Of a stretch of 64,000 nt of DNA, positions 1-8,676 are shown in pieces. This stretch comes from Halomonas sp. 25-S5 (GTDB lineage: Bacteria; Pseudomonadota; Gammaproteobacteria; Pseudomonadales; Halomonadaceae), in the NCBI RefSeq assembly GCF_029889845.1, contig NZ_JARANV010000007.1, forward strand, positions 87,730 to 151,729, in the 5' to 3' direction. The notes beneath the pieces were generated by a model. That model was not told where the DNA came from. It searched no databases and was given only the letters and a program-made list of their open reading frames with translations. How positions within the stretch are numbered: the first letter of the stretch is position 1; every line of letters begins with the position of its first letter. The translations under genes and the position numbers were made by a program.

Positions 1-72
1 GCTCTCGACGCCGACCTTGGCATAGGCGCTTGCACCGCGACCGTAGGCGGACGCTCCTCGCATGGCACTCAT
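1..72 (-). CDS. fliS: Flagellar export chaperone FliS, N-terminal 24 residues (cut by window edge)
   Basis: Only the first 24 codons are inside the window. They read MSAMRGASAYGRGASAYAKV and then GVES, which matches the conserved N-terminus of FliS (the 'AYxKVxVES' stretch before the helix bundle). FliS is the cytoplasmic chaperone that binds the C-terminus of flagellin and keeps it unpolymerised until export. A GAGAGGAGC ribosome site sits about 8 bases before the ATG at 72; a second in-frame ATG at 63 is possible but less well placed. A strong sigma-28 promoter lies upstream at 205-231, as expected for a late flagellar gene. The identification rests on a short stretch, so it is good but not certain. 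Confidence 0.75.
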   Translation of the reverse strand, partial: MSAMRGASAYGRGASAYAKVGVES

Positions 73-96
73 GGCTGTCTTGCTCCTCTCTGGTGA

Positions 97-113
97 GGCA
101 CCTGTCAGGTGCC
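97..113. promoter_or_regulatory. Short inverted repeat in the fliS leader
   Basis: GGCACC and GGTGCC arms flank a 5-base centre, directly upstream of the fliS ribosome site and downstream of its sigma-28 promoter. It would form a small hairpin in the fliS leader RNA or a protein-binding palindrome. No function can be assigned from sequence. Confidence 0.3.
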
Positions 114-204
114 AGTGTTTGAGGTACCGTCACTATTGAATAGTCTGACGAGAATCGGGACGGGCATAACCGTGAACAGGCTCTGTCAGATCAGTTATTT
201 TCGG

Positions 205-231
205 TTATCGGCAAGTGATGGGGCGACTTTA
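205..231 (-). promoter_or_regulatory. Sigma-28 (FliA) promoter of fliS
   Basis: Read on the minus strand: TAAAGTCG, an 11-base spacer, then GCCGATAA. This matches the enterobacterial FliA consensus (TAAAGTTT-N11-GCCGATAA) with a perfect -10 element. The first three bases of the -35 element, TAA at 231-229, are also the stop codon of the upstream PilZ/HD gene. Transcription would start roughly 120 bases before the fliS ATG. Confidence 0.8.
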
Positions 232-1911
232 GACCGATATGGGGAGTTCTTCCTGAATGCTGCCGAGGCGTTGCAATGCGGTGCTTTGAAGTATCTCGCC
301 CAGTGTCGGCCCGGGAGGCTCAAGTGAGTCTGCGAGCTGGACCTGACTGGGGCGACCCTGGGTGTCGAGGGCCTGTACCCATGCAAGCTGACCGCTATCG
401 AAGCGAACCAGGGAGCCAATCGGATAGAGGCCGAACTGCTTGATGTAGCGTTTTACCCAGCGTTGGTCGAAGTGTTCAGGATGGCTCAGCAGGTGGCGGT
501 AGATGGCGTCGATCCGCCAGGCGGGGCGGTCCGGCCGGTCTCGCCGCATGGCATCGACAACGTCTACTACTGCAGCGGCTCGCGCCAGTTCGTGCAGGTC
601 GTCTGCAGCCAGGGAGCGAGGATAGCCACTGCCATCCAGGCGTTCATTGATGTTGTGTGCCACCGAGTCGAGGATATTGGCAGAGAGCCAGTGGCAGCGT
701 CCCATGCGACGCATCAACTTTTCTACATGACTCTGCATCTGCAGATGCTGGTGCTCGTCGGGGTGGGTAACCTGCCAGAGCTCGGTGGGCAGCAGGGCCT
801 TGCCCAGATCATGCACCATGGCACTCGCCGCCATGGCCTTGCTCAGCTTGCGGGGAATGGACGAGAGTCCGGCCAGATCCAGCAAGCCGACACTCACCCC
901 GAGGCTATGGCGCACCAATCGTGGCTCGTGTTGCAGGCAGCGTGTAGCAAAGAGTAACCCATCGCGGTCCTCGTCGTGGAGCAGCAAGAGACGATCGGCA
1001 TGACGCGACAGCTGTACCGAGTCTACCTCTCCGCCTTGCTGTAGCTCGAGGAGCTGAGCATCCAGGTAGCCGGCGATGCATGCTAAGCGCCTTGCCATGG
1101 GCGTGGGATATTCTTGAGTATTGCGTCGTCCCACCGCAGGCGGCGTTGCCGTCCGTGTCTGGAAGAGCAGTGAGGGTAGGCGTGACGCCTCGCTGCCTTC
1201 GGCGTAGCGGGCTGACTCACGCTCAATCTCGCGGACGAAGAACCACAGTTGTCGATCTTGCTCGCCCGTGGTGTGGTCGAAACAAAAACCGGCGAGAATG
1301 GCCTGGCGGTCGGTATCCACCTCCTGGTGCCGTGGCGATGCGCGAACAGCGAATCGTGTGTCATTGGGGAAGCATAGCTCCACCTCCAGGGGCTGGCTGG
1401 TGTTAGCCAACAAGGCGCCGGCGAAGAGCGGCAGTTCCAGCTGGCAGCCCTCCAGTGAGAGGTCCTTTAGATCCCCCTGTGTTGACCCGCCCTCCTCGCC
1501 GCGAAGGATGGCGCCAACCTCCATGCCCAGTCGGAGCCGGGCCCGGAAGGATTCGCGGCGCTGCAGAACCTCAAGGCTGTAGGGAAACTGGCAGGTGCAC
1601 ACCAGGCGGCCATCCTCCTCATGGCACTCTTTCATTGCCATGCTGGGGGTGCGTAGCATTTTGCCCTGAGCCTGACCCAGAAGGCGGAACTCCTGGCCGC
1701 GCTTCAGCTCGCCGGCGATCTCGCGAATGGCGCTGATATCCAGCACCAGGATGGCGCCGGGCTGCTGCTCCATGACCAGCACCGGGAGTGGCTTGCTGCC
1801 TGGGGTGCTCACCTGAAGCGATGCCCCGCCGGGTTCGATCAGGGCCTCTAGCAACGCCTCGATCTCGGTGGGGCTCTCCACGCGGGTATAGCCATCCTGT
1901 TGCTGCGACAT
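229..1911 (-). CDS. PilZ (YcgR-like) protein fused to a degenerate HD-GYP domain
   Basis: 560 residues from an ATG at 1911 with an AAGAGGG ribosome site; an ATG 72 bases upstream lacks one. Residues 1-115 resemble the YcgR N-terminal domain. A PilZ domain follows, with the c-di-GMP-binding RRESFR (118-123) and D150-L-S-L-E-G155 motifs. Residues 300-480 form an HD-GYP-type domain: H367-D368 with LGK, and DGSGYP at 426-431. However, the HHE that normally precedes DGxGYP reads I-N-E, so metal ligands are missing and phosphodiesterase activity is doubtful. YcgR proteins bind c-di-GMP and slow the flagellar motor; this one may couple that to a non-catalytic HD-GYP scaffold (inference). It is followed by fliS, whose promoter begins on this gene's stop codon. 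Confidence 0.75.
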   Translation of the reverse strand: MSQQQDGYTRVESPTEIEALLEALIEPGGASLQVSTPGSKPLPVLVMEQQPGAILVLDISAIREIAGELKRGQEFRLLGQAQGKMLRTPSMAMKECHEEDGRLVCTCQFPYSLEVLQRRESFRARLRLGMEVGAILRGEEGGSTQGDLKDLSLEGCQLELPLFAGALLANTSQPLEVELCFPNDTRFAVRASPRHQEVDTDRQAILAGFCFDHTTGEQDRQLWFFVREIERESARYAEGSEASRLPSLLFQTRTATPPAVGRRNTQEYPTPMARRLACIAGYLDAQLLELQQGGEVDSVQLSRHADRLLLLHDEDRDGLLFATRCLQHEPRLVRHSLGVSVGLLDLAGLSSIPRKLSKAMAASAMVHDLGKALLPTELWQVTHPDEHQHLQMQSHVEKLMRRMGRCHWLSANILDSVAHNINERLDGSGYPRSLAADDLHELARAAAVVDVVDAMRRDRPDRPAWRIDAIYRHLLSHPEHFDQRWVKRYIKQFGLYPIGSLVRFDSGQLAWVQALDTQGRPSQVQLADSLEPPGPTLGEILQSTALQRLGSIQEELPISV

Positions 1912-2261
1912 CCTTCCCTCTTGCTCGCCGGTTGGTCCTACACCTTGTATCGGCCGTTCCTCTGCTGTCTTGAGGCTTGGCAAACCCGGCTCCTCAAGTC
2001 TGGGGTCAGACGGTCGATAGCTAGGGGTTGTGGACCTGCGCTTTGAGTATGCGACGAAGGAGCCTGCCCCTCACACCTGGGGGTGATGTGTTTCAGCCAT
2101 GTCTCTATTCCGCAGAGACAGCGGTGCTCCGCTCGGCAGTGGTCTCGGGCCCTGTCCTTGAAAATGGAAATGAGGTATTGGTTTGTGGGCGGTGGTGAAG
2201 ATTGCTTGATTCTTCTATTTTCCAAGAAAATTAAGGTCCGTGACCTTCCCGGGAGTTATTC

Positions 2262-4022
2262 ATGTCCGATGATGGTGCTGGATCACCGCCACAACACCCT
2301 TCCGGGAATGGCGTGAAGGACGACTCGATTCTTGATCGCCACCCCGCCTTGCTGTCTCGACTCGTGCTGGAGCATGCCCCGATGGCCCTGGTGGCGCTCG
2401 ATGTTCACGGCAAGGTGACATGGGCTAACCCCAGTTTCCTGGCGTTGCTCGGGTCGGTGAAGGAGAGGCTGATTGGCAAGCCGTTGACCGATATCATGCG
2501 TATGGTGTCGTGGCTTCCGGTTCCGTATGAGAGTGATGCTGAACTGGCCACGCAGCAGTGGCAGCGTATCTGGTTGGCCAGTGAGGGGATCGAGTCGTCC
2601 AGAATGGTACTGATGTCTGAGATGACCCCTGAGCCCGCTCCATCCGGGGTTGCCAGGATGCTGGCGTTCGTGGACCTCCGGGCAGGTCAGGCTGGAGAAT
2701 TTCCACCGTTCTCGGATCCACATACGGGCCTTGCGAGCCAATGGGTTTTCGAGGACCGTCTACGTCACGCCATTGAACGCGCTGATCGGCACGACCAGCG
2801 CTTGGCTGTATTGCTGATTCGGCTGGACCGTGCCGACGATGTCCGGCAGGTCTATGGTGAGCCGGTGATGCAAGCGTTGCTGCCTCAGATCAGCCGTCGG
2901 CTGACGAGCACCCTGCGCAGTGAGGACAGCATTGCCTATCTCGGTGGCGATCGCTGGGGCGTGCTGATAGAGCATCCGGTGTCCCCGGAGAGCCTGCAGT
3001 CTGCTGCGCTGCGGTGCCTGGAGGCTATGGAGGCGCCCTTCACGTTGGGCCGTCCGCCGTTGCTGCTTACCCTGTCCATCGGCATCGCCATGTTTCCGGA
3101 CAACGGCAGTTCACCGGAGCAGTTGATGGAGAGCGCCGGTCAGGCGCTGGTCAAGGCTCGCCCTGGAGGTCATGCGTTCTTCGACCAGGGCCTCAAGCGC
3201 CAGCTCTCGCAGCGCATGGCGCTTCGGCACTGCCTGCAGGAGGCGCTGCTGTGTCCCGACCGTCATTTCGATGTGGTCTACCAGCCTCAGGTTGATCTGG
3301 AGAACGGCTGTTGCGTCGGTGTCGAGGCACTCGTGCGCTGGCGACACCCTAAGCAGGGGGTCCTGCAGCCTGACGCCTTCTTGCCGATGGTGGCCGAAAT
3401 GGCGCAGATGGTCAGGCTCGACCGTTGGGTCATCGAGCAGGTCATTGCTCAGCACCAGCGCTGGCAGTCAGAAGGGTCGCCCCTGGCGGGCCTTAGGATA
3501 TCCATCAATCTTGATGCAAGCCTGCTGGAGCAGGCGGTCTTCGATGGCCGTCCACTTGATCGCTTCCTGCGTCAGTCGTCTGGTGAGCTGAGTTGGTTGA
3601 GCCTGGAGGTCGATGGAAAGGTGCTCTCCGAGCAGGCGGAAGTCCATGGCCTGTTGCTGCGTCGTCTCTCCAGAATGGGGATTCGGCTGGCAGTCGATAA
3701 CCTGGGGGGTGCCCCCGTGGACTTGATACGCCTGGCGATGCTTCCGGTTTCCCATGGAAAGATCGGACGTGAGCTAGTGCATGGCCTGGCGGATAGCAGC
3801 TCGTTTGCCCGCCAGGCGCTGAGTGCGCTGTCGCAATGCCTGAAGGCATTGCAGCTGGAAAGCGTCATGGTGGGGGTGGAAACGGCCGAGCAGCTCACAG
3901 CAGCGCGGCATAAGGGGGTTGATCAGGTCCAGGGAAATCTGCTGGGCCCGCCGATGGCGGCTGGCGAGCTGGCAACGTGGCTAGGACGTTATCCCGATCT
4001 GCAGGTGCTCTCGAAACCATGA
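2262..4022 (+). CDS. PAS-GGDEF-EAL protein with degenerate catalytic motifs
   Basis: 586 residues, ATG preceded by GGGAG. Order: a PAS-like domain (about 30-145), a GGDEF domain (about 150-310) and an EAL domain (about 320-575). No membrane segment is seen. The GGDEF signature reads GGDRW (228-232), so cyclase activity is unlikely. The EAL motif itself is intact (E355-A-L), but the later DDFGTGxSSL loop reads DNLGGAPVDL (479-488), KIDR reads KIGR (500-503), and AEGVET reads VGVET. Several metal-binding and catalytic residues are therefore lost. It most likely acts as a c-di-GMP or protein-binding scaffold, in the manner of LapD- or CsrD-like degenerate proteins (inference). It sits between the PilZ gene and flgN, transcribed opposite to both. 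Confidence 0.75.
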   Translation: MSDDGAGSPPQHPSGNGVKDDSILDRHPALLSRLVLEHAPMALVALDVHGKVTWANPSFLALLGSVKERLIGKPLTDIMRMVSWLPVPYESDAELATQQWQRIWLASEGIESSRMVLMSEMTPEPAPSGVARMLAFVDLRAGQAGEFPPFSDPHTGLASQWVFEDRLRHAIERADRHDQRLAVLLIRLDRADDVRQVYGEPVMQALLPQISRRLTSTLRSEDSIAYLGGDRWGVLIEHPVSPESLQSAALRCLEAMEAPFTLGRPPLLLTLSIGIAMFPDNGSSPEQLMESAGQALVKARPGGHAFFDQGLKRQLSQRMALRHCLQEALLCPDRHFDVVYQPQVDLENGCCVGVEALVRWRHPKQGVLQPDAFLPMVAEMAQMVRLDRWVIEQVIAQHQRWQSEGSPLAGLRISINLDASLLEQAVFDGRPLDRFLRQSSGELSWLSLEVDGKVLSEQAEVHGLLLRRLSRMGIRLAVDNLGGAPVDLIRLAMLPVSHGKIGRELVHGLADSSSFARQALSALSQCLKALQLESVMVGVETAEQLTAARHKGVDQVQGNLLGPPMAAGELATWLGRYPDLQVLSKP

Positions 4023-4084
4023 GTCTTGAGTAGAGAGCGCCGGAGGGTAGGCGCGTGCAGGGCTGGTTGCATGCTGCCATGCGA

Positions 4085-4534
4085 TCAAGCAGAGGTGTTC
4101 AGTCGTCTCTGGCCTGATGTCGTGCGGCCGTCGGGTGTGTACACGGGCTTCTCGGCGATGCGGTGAATGTAGTCCAGCATCTGCTGATTGTGCGACATGC
4201 GCAGGCTTACCAGGCGACCGTTGCGGTCATTCAGGCGGGCAGTGTGTGCCGCCATCTCAAGGGTGGCCTGCCACTGGGTGAGGCAGCCCGCATCTTCGGC
4301 CGCCAGACGCGCACCGTCGCCGCCAGTGGTATAGCCAAGCCTCTGCTGGATCCGGGCACGAGTCGACTCGGTTTCCTCGAGGCTGGCTAGCAGGCGTGAC
4401 TTTTCCTGCGCGATCTTCTCGAGTTGTGGGCCATCGATGGTTCCGCTGAGCAGCTGCTCCTGTTCGTTTTCGAGCAGGCGGGTCAGTGCCCCCAGTCGAG
4501 ACCGCTGTTCCTCGAGCAGGCGGCGAAGGCTCAT
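4085..4534 (-). CDS. flgN: Flagellar export chaperone FlgN
   Basis: 149 residues, mostly heptad-rich helix in the first 110 (LRRLLEEQRSRL, LTRLLENEQEQLL), the typical shape of FlgN. FlgN is the cytoplasmic chaperone for the hook-filament junction proteins FlgK and FlgL, both encoded in this window. Its ATG overlaps the flgM stop codon by four bases (ATGA), so the two are translationally coupled, the normal gammaproteobacterial arrangement. The disordered C-terminal tail fits the family. Confidence 0.85.
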   Translation of the reverse strand: MSLRRLLEEQRSRLGALTRLLENEQEQLLSGTIDGPQLEKIAQEKSRLLASLEETESTRARIQQRLGYTTGGDGARLAAEDAGCLTQWQATLEMAAHTARLNDRNGRLVSLRMSHNQQMLDYIHRIAEKPVYTPDGRTTSGQRRLNTSA

Positions 4535-4824
4535 TCGTTGGCGTCCTTGCTGTTCAGCAGATCCTGGACGCTCGCAATCAGGCCATCGGCAATGCGGTCG
4601 GCCCGCATGTCCAGTCGGCCCTCGCGGATGGCGTCTCGAAGCTCTTCAACACGCACCGTGTCGATGTCCTGACTGCTGTCCGTGGCGGCCTGGCTCAGGT
4701 GGGTCGTGGCTGACGGGCCGTCATCCTGCTGGTGGGCGCGATCTGACCCCTGAGTCTTGCGGGTGTCGTCACGCGGCTCCGCCTGGGCAGGACGCTGCAG
4801 GGGATGGTGGTTGTCGATTTTCAC
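4531..4824 (-). CDS. flgM: Anti-sigma-28 factor FlgM
   Basis: 97 residues from a GTG start with a GAGG ribosome site. The first half is polar and low in complexity, as expected for the unstructured, exportable half of FlgM. The second half (VRVEELRDAIREGRLDMRAD, then RIADGLIASVQDLL) is the FliA-binding helical region. FlgM blocks sigma-28 until it is exported through the finished hook-basal body. It heads the flgM-flgN unit and has its own sigma-28 promoter at 4859-4885, giving the usual feedback loop; flgA lies directly upstream on the same strand. Confidence 0.92.
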   Translation of the reverse strand: MKIDNHHPLQRPAQAEPRDDTRKTQGSDRAHQQDDGPSATTHLSQAATDSSQDIDTVRVEELRDAIREGRLDMRADRIADGLIASVQDLLNSKDANE

Positions 4825-4858
4825 GGTGATGGCCTCGTGACCGATGTGGTAATGAAGG

Positions 4859-4885
4859 GTATCGGCCGTCGATTCGATAACTTTA
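4859..4885 (-). promoter_or_regulatory. Sigma-28 promoter of flgM
   Basis: On the minus strand TAAAGTTA, 11 bases, GCCGATAC: seven of eight matches in each element and exact spacing to the FliA consensus. It lies in the gap between flgA and flgM, so flgMN can be expressed both from the flgA transcript and from this late promoter. Confidence 0.82.
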
Positions 4886-4926
4886 ACGCGGTGTGACGCT
4901 CAGATGCGAGTGTGCTGCTGGTGAGC

Positions 4927-5634
4927 TTAAAAGTCCACGGTCATGCGCCCCTCGCCAACGACCCTTGCCTCGAGGATCTCGCGATCAGGGAGTCGCACGC
5001 GGACATGCTCCCCCTTGCCCCCCGGCTCCAGCGCCTCAGCCTCTCTTGCGATCCGGAATCCCGCTCCGTGGGCCTCGATCACCACACGCTGCCCTCGCTT
5101 GACCAACTGGCGGGGACGCAGATGGTGACGCTGCAGCGTCATGCCCGCGGCGAGCGGGCGGGTAGCTTGCTGGCCGATCGCCTGGCCCGGATCCAGGATG
5201 GTCTGCTGGGGCAGTCGCCCCAGGCTCCCTTGCCGTTCGGTCAGATGCTCGGGTCGGATGACCTCCCCGGCGCCGATATCACGAGCAAGCTCGACATAGT
5301 TGCCGGTGACATGAATCTCGGCCTGAAGATAGCGCACCTGTCGCCCCTGGTCGCCACAGCGCACGCCTACCGAGACGCGTCCGACCGGTCGTGAGGAGGC
5401 ATTGGGTAGAAAGGGGGTGGGGTGCTCGCAGGTTGGCAGGCTGGCGCGTGGCGGATGAACCTCGATCACGACCTCGTCGCCTGAGGCCCTGGCTTGCTCG
5501 TAGAGGAAGGCGTGAATCTTCGCCAGCAGGGCATCTTCTCCGGCCTGGCTCGGTCCTGCCAGCAGCAACAAGGTCATCGCCAGCAGGTGGGCCATATGCC
5601 GGGCGGAGCGTGACGATAGACAATGTCGGAGCAT
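4927..5634 (-). CDS. flgA: Flagellar basal body P-ring chaperone FlgA
   Basis: 235 residues starting at the ATG at 5634, which gives a signal peptide (hydrophobic LLAMTLLLLAG, then PSQA before GED). The open frame extends upstream over divergent flgB, but those residues are not FlgA-like. The C-terminal part carries the SAF/FlgA fold (LARDIGAGEVIRPEHLTER; RPLAAGMTL; LVKRGQRVVIEA; ending EARVVGEGRMTVDF). FlgA is periplasmic and helps FlgI assemble into the P ring. It is divergent from flgB. No convincing ribosome site is seen before either candidate start (5634 or 5682), so the exact N-terminus is uncertain. Confidence 0.85.
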   Translation of the reverse strand: MLRHCLSSRSARHMAHLLAMTLLLLAGPSQAGEDALLAKIHAFLYEQARASGDEVVIEVHPPRASLPTCEHPTPFLPNASSRPVGRVSVGVRCGDQGRQVRYLQAEIHVTGNYVELARDIGAGEVIRPEHLTERQGSLGRLPQQTILDPGQAIGQQATRPLAAGMTLQRHHLRPRQLVKRGQRVVIEAHGAGFRIAREAEALEPGGKGEHVRVRLPDREILEARVVGEGRMTVDF

Positions 5635-5738
5635 GTCGAGGCCAGGTTGGGTGACTGATGCCACGATTCTAGCGACTGTCATCTTCGATGAAACTCGTGA
5701 ATTGGCAACCCGAATGACGACTGTTCGGGCCTTTGTTA

Positions 5739-5754
5739 TGACACGAGCTTGGCT
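5739..5754 (+). promoter_or_regulatory. Possible sigma-54 promoter of the flgB operon
   Basis: TGACACGAGCTTGGCT matches the sigma-54 consensus TGGCACG-N4-TTGCW at all but two scored positions and keeps the -24/-12 spacing (GA and GC separated by ten bases). The second G of the -24 GG is A, which is a serious deviation. Its site, about 45 bases before the flgB ATG, is right for an early flagellar operon. No clear equivalent was found before fliE or fliF, so this is tentative. Confidence 0.33.
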
Positions 5755-5796
5755 ATTCTCCATAGTCGACTCATACCTTTTCTGGGGAGTGCCGGG

Positions 5797-6207
5797 ATGA
5801 TCGATCGGCTCGAAGCCTCTTTGAACTTCCATCAGCAGGCCCTTGGGCTGCGTCAGGAGCGCCAGAAGGTGCTGGCCAGCAATATCGCCAATGCTGATAC
5901 GCCGGGCTACAAGGCCCGGGACATGGACTTTGCCAGCGAGTTGAAGAAAGCCGTCAAGCAGGGCGGTGATGGCAGCGGACTGGCCCTGTCGAGGACCTCC
6001 GCGCGCCATATCGAGGGCCAGGGGCTCCCCAGCGCGTCTCGCGAGCTGCTGTACCGGGTGCCCGACCAGCCAAGTCTCGATGGCAATACCGTGGACATGA
6101 ATCGTGAACGGACTCAGTTCGCCGACAACTCGGTCCGTTACCAGTCGGCGCTGACGATTCTCAACAGCCGCATCCAGGGCCTCAAGAAGGCCATGCAGCC
6201 CGAATAA
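5797..6207 (+). CDS. flgB: Flagellar basal-body rod protein FlgB
   Basis: 136 residues. The ATG at 5797 follows a GGGGAG ribosome site and begins [19 protein letters not shown], the usual FlgB start; the open frame has an earlier ATG without family similarity. The rod-protein motif [15 protein letters not shown] is at about residues 28-42 and the C-terminal helix ([15 protein letters not shown]) fits. FlgB forms the proximal rod in the periplasm, together with FlgC, FlgF and FlgG. First gene of flgBCDEFGHIJ. Confidence 0.95.
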   Translation: MIDRLEASLNFHQQALGLRQERQKVLASNIANADTPGYKARDMDFASELKKAVKQGGDGSGLALSRTSARHIEGQGLPSASRELLYRVPDQPSLDGNTVDMNRERTQFADNSVRYQSALTILNSRIQGLKKAMQPE

Positions 6208-6222
6208 TCCAGGAGTGACCGC

Positions 6223-6630
6223 ATGTCGATGTTCTCCATCTTCGATATCTCCGGCTCGGCCATGAGCGCCCAGTCACAGCGCATGAATGTCACCGCCAGC
6301 AATCTGGCGAACGCGGACAGCGTGTCGGGCCCTGACGGAGAGGCCTATCGCGCCAAGCAGGTCATGTTCGAAACCCGAGCACAGTCGCGCGACGGCATCG
6401 GAGGGGTTGGTGTCCGCGAAGTGGTCGAGGATCCCTCACCCATGCGCATGGAGTATCGGCCGGGCCACCCCCTGGCGGATGAGGAAGGCTACGTGACCAT
6501 GCCCAATGTCGATCCGGTGGGCGAGATGGTCAACATGATCTCGGCCTCGCGCTCCTACCAGGCCAACGTCGAGGTCATGAACACCAACAAGCAACTGATG
6601 CTCAAGACACTGACATTGGGCGAGGGGTAA
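6223..6630 (+). CDS. flgC: Flagellar basal-body rod protein FlgC
   Basis: 135 residues, 15 bases after flgB. The N-terminus ([20 protein letters not shown], then NLANADSV) and C-terminus ([20 protein letters not shown]) are the conserved coiled-coil ends of rod proteins. FlgC is a proximal rod subunit exported by the flagellar type III system. A CAGGAGTG ribosome site precedes the ATG. Confidence 0.95.
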   Translation: MSMFSIFDISGSAMSAQSQRMNVTASNLANADSVSGPDGEAYRAKQVMFETRAQSRDGIGGVGVREVVEDPSPMRMEYRPGHPLADEEGYVTMPNVDPVGEMVNMISASRSYQANVEVMNTNKQLMLKTLTLGEG

Positions 6631-6634
6631 GCAC

Positions 6635-7330
6635 ATGGCGACCACCATCGACAGCAGCGTGCTCAACAGCCTGAATGCCGGCGGACCGTCCGCAAACCAG
6701 GCCAAGAACCAGTCCGCCGACTTGCGCAACAACTTCATGACCCTCCTGGTGACTCAGTTGAAGAACCAGGATCCCCTCAACCCGATGGACAACAACGAGA
6801 CCACCTCGCAGCTGGCCCAGATCAATACCGTCAGCGGCATCGAGGAGCTCAACCAGTCCCTGAAGGACATCAATGGCCAGATCAATGCCGGCCAGGCGCT
6901 GCAGGCCAGTGGCCTGATCGGTCAGGGCGTGCTGGTGCCGGGAAACCGGGTTCTGCTCAACCACGGCGAGACCGGTGAAGTGAACACCACCCCCTTCGGC
7001 ATCGAGCTCGATGCCCCCGCCGACAACGTGAAGGTCACCATTACCAATGGTGCCGGAGAAGTGGTCAACCGCTATGACATCGGGGCGGTGTCTGCCGGCG
7101 TTGAGTCCTTCCGCTGGGATGGGTTGACCAGTGAGGGGCAGAAGGCCGCGGACGGCTCCTATCAGGTCAGCATCGAGGCGACTCGAGGGGACAAGCCGCT
7201 TGCCGCCGAGACCCTCAACTACGCCATGGTCAATGGCATCACGCCGGCCGATGAGAATGGCACCTTCTCGCTGGACCTGGGGGCCATCTACGGTCAGGTT
7301 GGTATTGCCGACGTCAAGCAGATTCTCTAG
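6635..7330 (+). CDS. flgD: Flagellar hook assembly cap FlgD
   Basis: 231 residues. The N-terminus has the FlgD signature NFMTLLVTQLKNQDPLNPMD followed by NNETTSQLAQINTVSGIEEL; the C-terminal half has the FlgD Ig-like/Tudor region (VTITNGAGEVVNRYDIG; FRWDG; DGSYQVSIEA). FlgD caps the growing hook and guides FlgE polymerisation. It starts five bases after flgC. Confidence 0.95.
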   Translation: MATTIDSSVLNSLNAGGPSANQAKNQSADLRNNFMTLLVTQLKNQDPLNPMDNNETTSQLAQINTVSGIEELNQSLKDINGQINAGQALQASGLIGQGVLVPGNRVLLNHGETGEVNTTPFGIELDAPADNVKVTITNGAGEVVNRYDIGAVSAGVESFRWDGLTSEGQKAADGSYQVSIEATRGDKPLAAETLNYAMVNGITPADENGTFSLDLGAIYGQVGIADVKQIL

Positions 7331-7376
7331 TAGCCTCGTTCCAGACAACAGAAGAATGATCCGCAGGGGAAAAGAC

Positions 7377-8654
7377 ATGGGATTTTCACAAGCACTGAGT
7401 GGGTTGAACGCCGCCGCCTCCAGCCTGGACGTCCAGGGCAACAACATCGCCAACTCCCAGACCGTGGGCTTCAAGAGCAGCAACGCCCAGTTTTCCGATG
7501 TCTTTGCCAACTCCAAGGTCGGCCTGGGGACGCGGGTTTCCACCGTGTTACAGGACTTCAGTGAGGGCAATCTGGAAGCGACCAGTCGCAACCTGGATCT
7601 TGGCATCAGCGGTCAGGGCTTCTTCCGTTTCCAGCAGGCAGGGCAGGTGGTCTACTCCCGCAACGGCCAGTTGACCATGACCCCGGATGGCTACCTGCAG
7701 AACTCACAGGGCGCGCGCCTCATGGGCTTCGGGGCCAATGCAGCAGGGGACGTGCAGCGCGGTGGCCAGCCCGAGATACTACGCGTGGCGGCCGACGAGA
7801 TGCCGGCCAGTGCCACCACCCAGGTGGCCACCACCTTCAACCTGGATTCGCGCGTCACCGACCAGGATCTACGGCAGACAACGCTGCGCACCGACAGTGC
7901 CACCCCGCCGGCCACTGAGAACATCGAGTATCATTTCTCGAACAACTTTACGGCCTATGACTCCCTGGGCAATCCACGCAATATCAGCGTCTACTACGAA
8001 AAAACAGGCGCAAATAACTGGACAGCCCGTATGGCGATGGACGGTCAGGCGCTGATGGACAATGCCGCCCCACCTGCTGTCGAAGAGTATGACCTTCTGT
8101 TCGATGTAAACGGCCAATTGCGTGCCGGCGTAGGTGACGTCGACGCAGATGGCAATATCGCGGGTGGCATTCCCTTCTCCTCAGCTGACTTCATGGCAAA
8201 TGAGCCAGCTGATCTGAATTTTGCCATGAACATTGCCGGTTCCACCCAGTTCGGCAATACCTCGACCACCAGCTCCCTGACCCAGAATGGCTACACGTCC
8301 GGCGCCCTGATCGGCATCGCCATCGAGGACGATGGCACCGTCACCCGCAACTACGCCAACGAGCAGTCGCTGGCGGCGGGGCAGGTCGCCATGGCCAACT
8401 TCCGCAACCCGGAGGGCCTGAAGCCCGAGGGTGACAACGCCTGGTCCGCCACCCAGGCCTCCGGGCAGGAGCTGGTTGGCCCTCCCGGCACGGGGCTGCT
8501 GGGCACGATCGAGTCCGGCGCGATCGAGACCTCCAACGTCGACATGGCGAGCGAGCTGGTCAGCATGATCGTGACCCAGCGCGCCTACCAGGCGAACTCC
8601 CAGACCATCAAGACCCAGGACGAGGTCCTGCAGACCGCCATCAACCTGCGCTGA
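7377..8654 (+). CDS. flgE: Flagellar hook protein FlgE
   Basis: 425 residues from the ATG at 7377 (ribosome site CAGGGG), beginning MGFSQALSGLNAAASSLDVQ. The open frame runs further upstream but in a different frame from flgD. The N-terminal SLDVQGNNIANSQTVGFKSS motif, a central hook domain, and the C-terminal SNVDMASELVSMIVTQRAYQ with ANSQTIKTQDEVLQTAINL are diagnostic. FlgE forms the flexible hook between rod and filament. Length is normal for the family. Confidence 0.96.
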   Translation: MGFSQALSGLNAAASSLDVQGNNIANSQTVGFKSSNAQFSDVFANSKVGLGTRVSTVLQDFSEGNLEATSRNLDLGISGQGFFRFQQAGQVVYSRNGQLTMTPDGYLQNSQGARLMGFGANAAGDVQRGGQPEILRVAADEMPASATTQVATTFNLDSRVTDQDLRQTTLRTDSATPPATENIEYHFSNNFTAYDSLGNPRNISVYYEKTGANNWTARMAMDGQALMDNAAPPAVEEYDLLFDVNGQLRAGVGDVDADGNIAGGIPFSSADFMANEPADLNFAMNIAGSTQFGNTSTTSSLTQNGYTSGALIGIAIEDDGTVTRNYANEQSLAAGQVAMANFRNPEGLKPEGDNAWSATQASGQELVGPPGTGLLGTIESGAIETSNVDMASELVSMIVTQRAYQANSQTIKTQDEVLQTAINLR

Positions 8655-8676
8655 TCGCGTCGACGGAGTTTGACCC

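Noticed and set aside
2160..2200. Sigma-54-like TTGC element before the degenerate GGDEF-EAL gene
   Set aside because: No GG lies at the required distance upstream of the GC.
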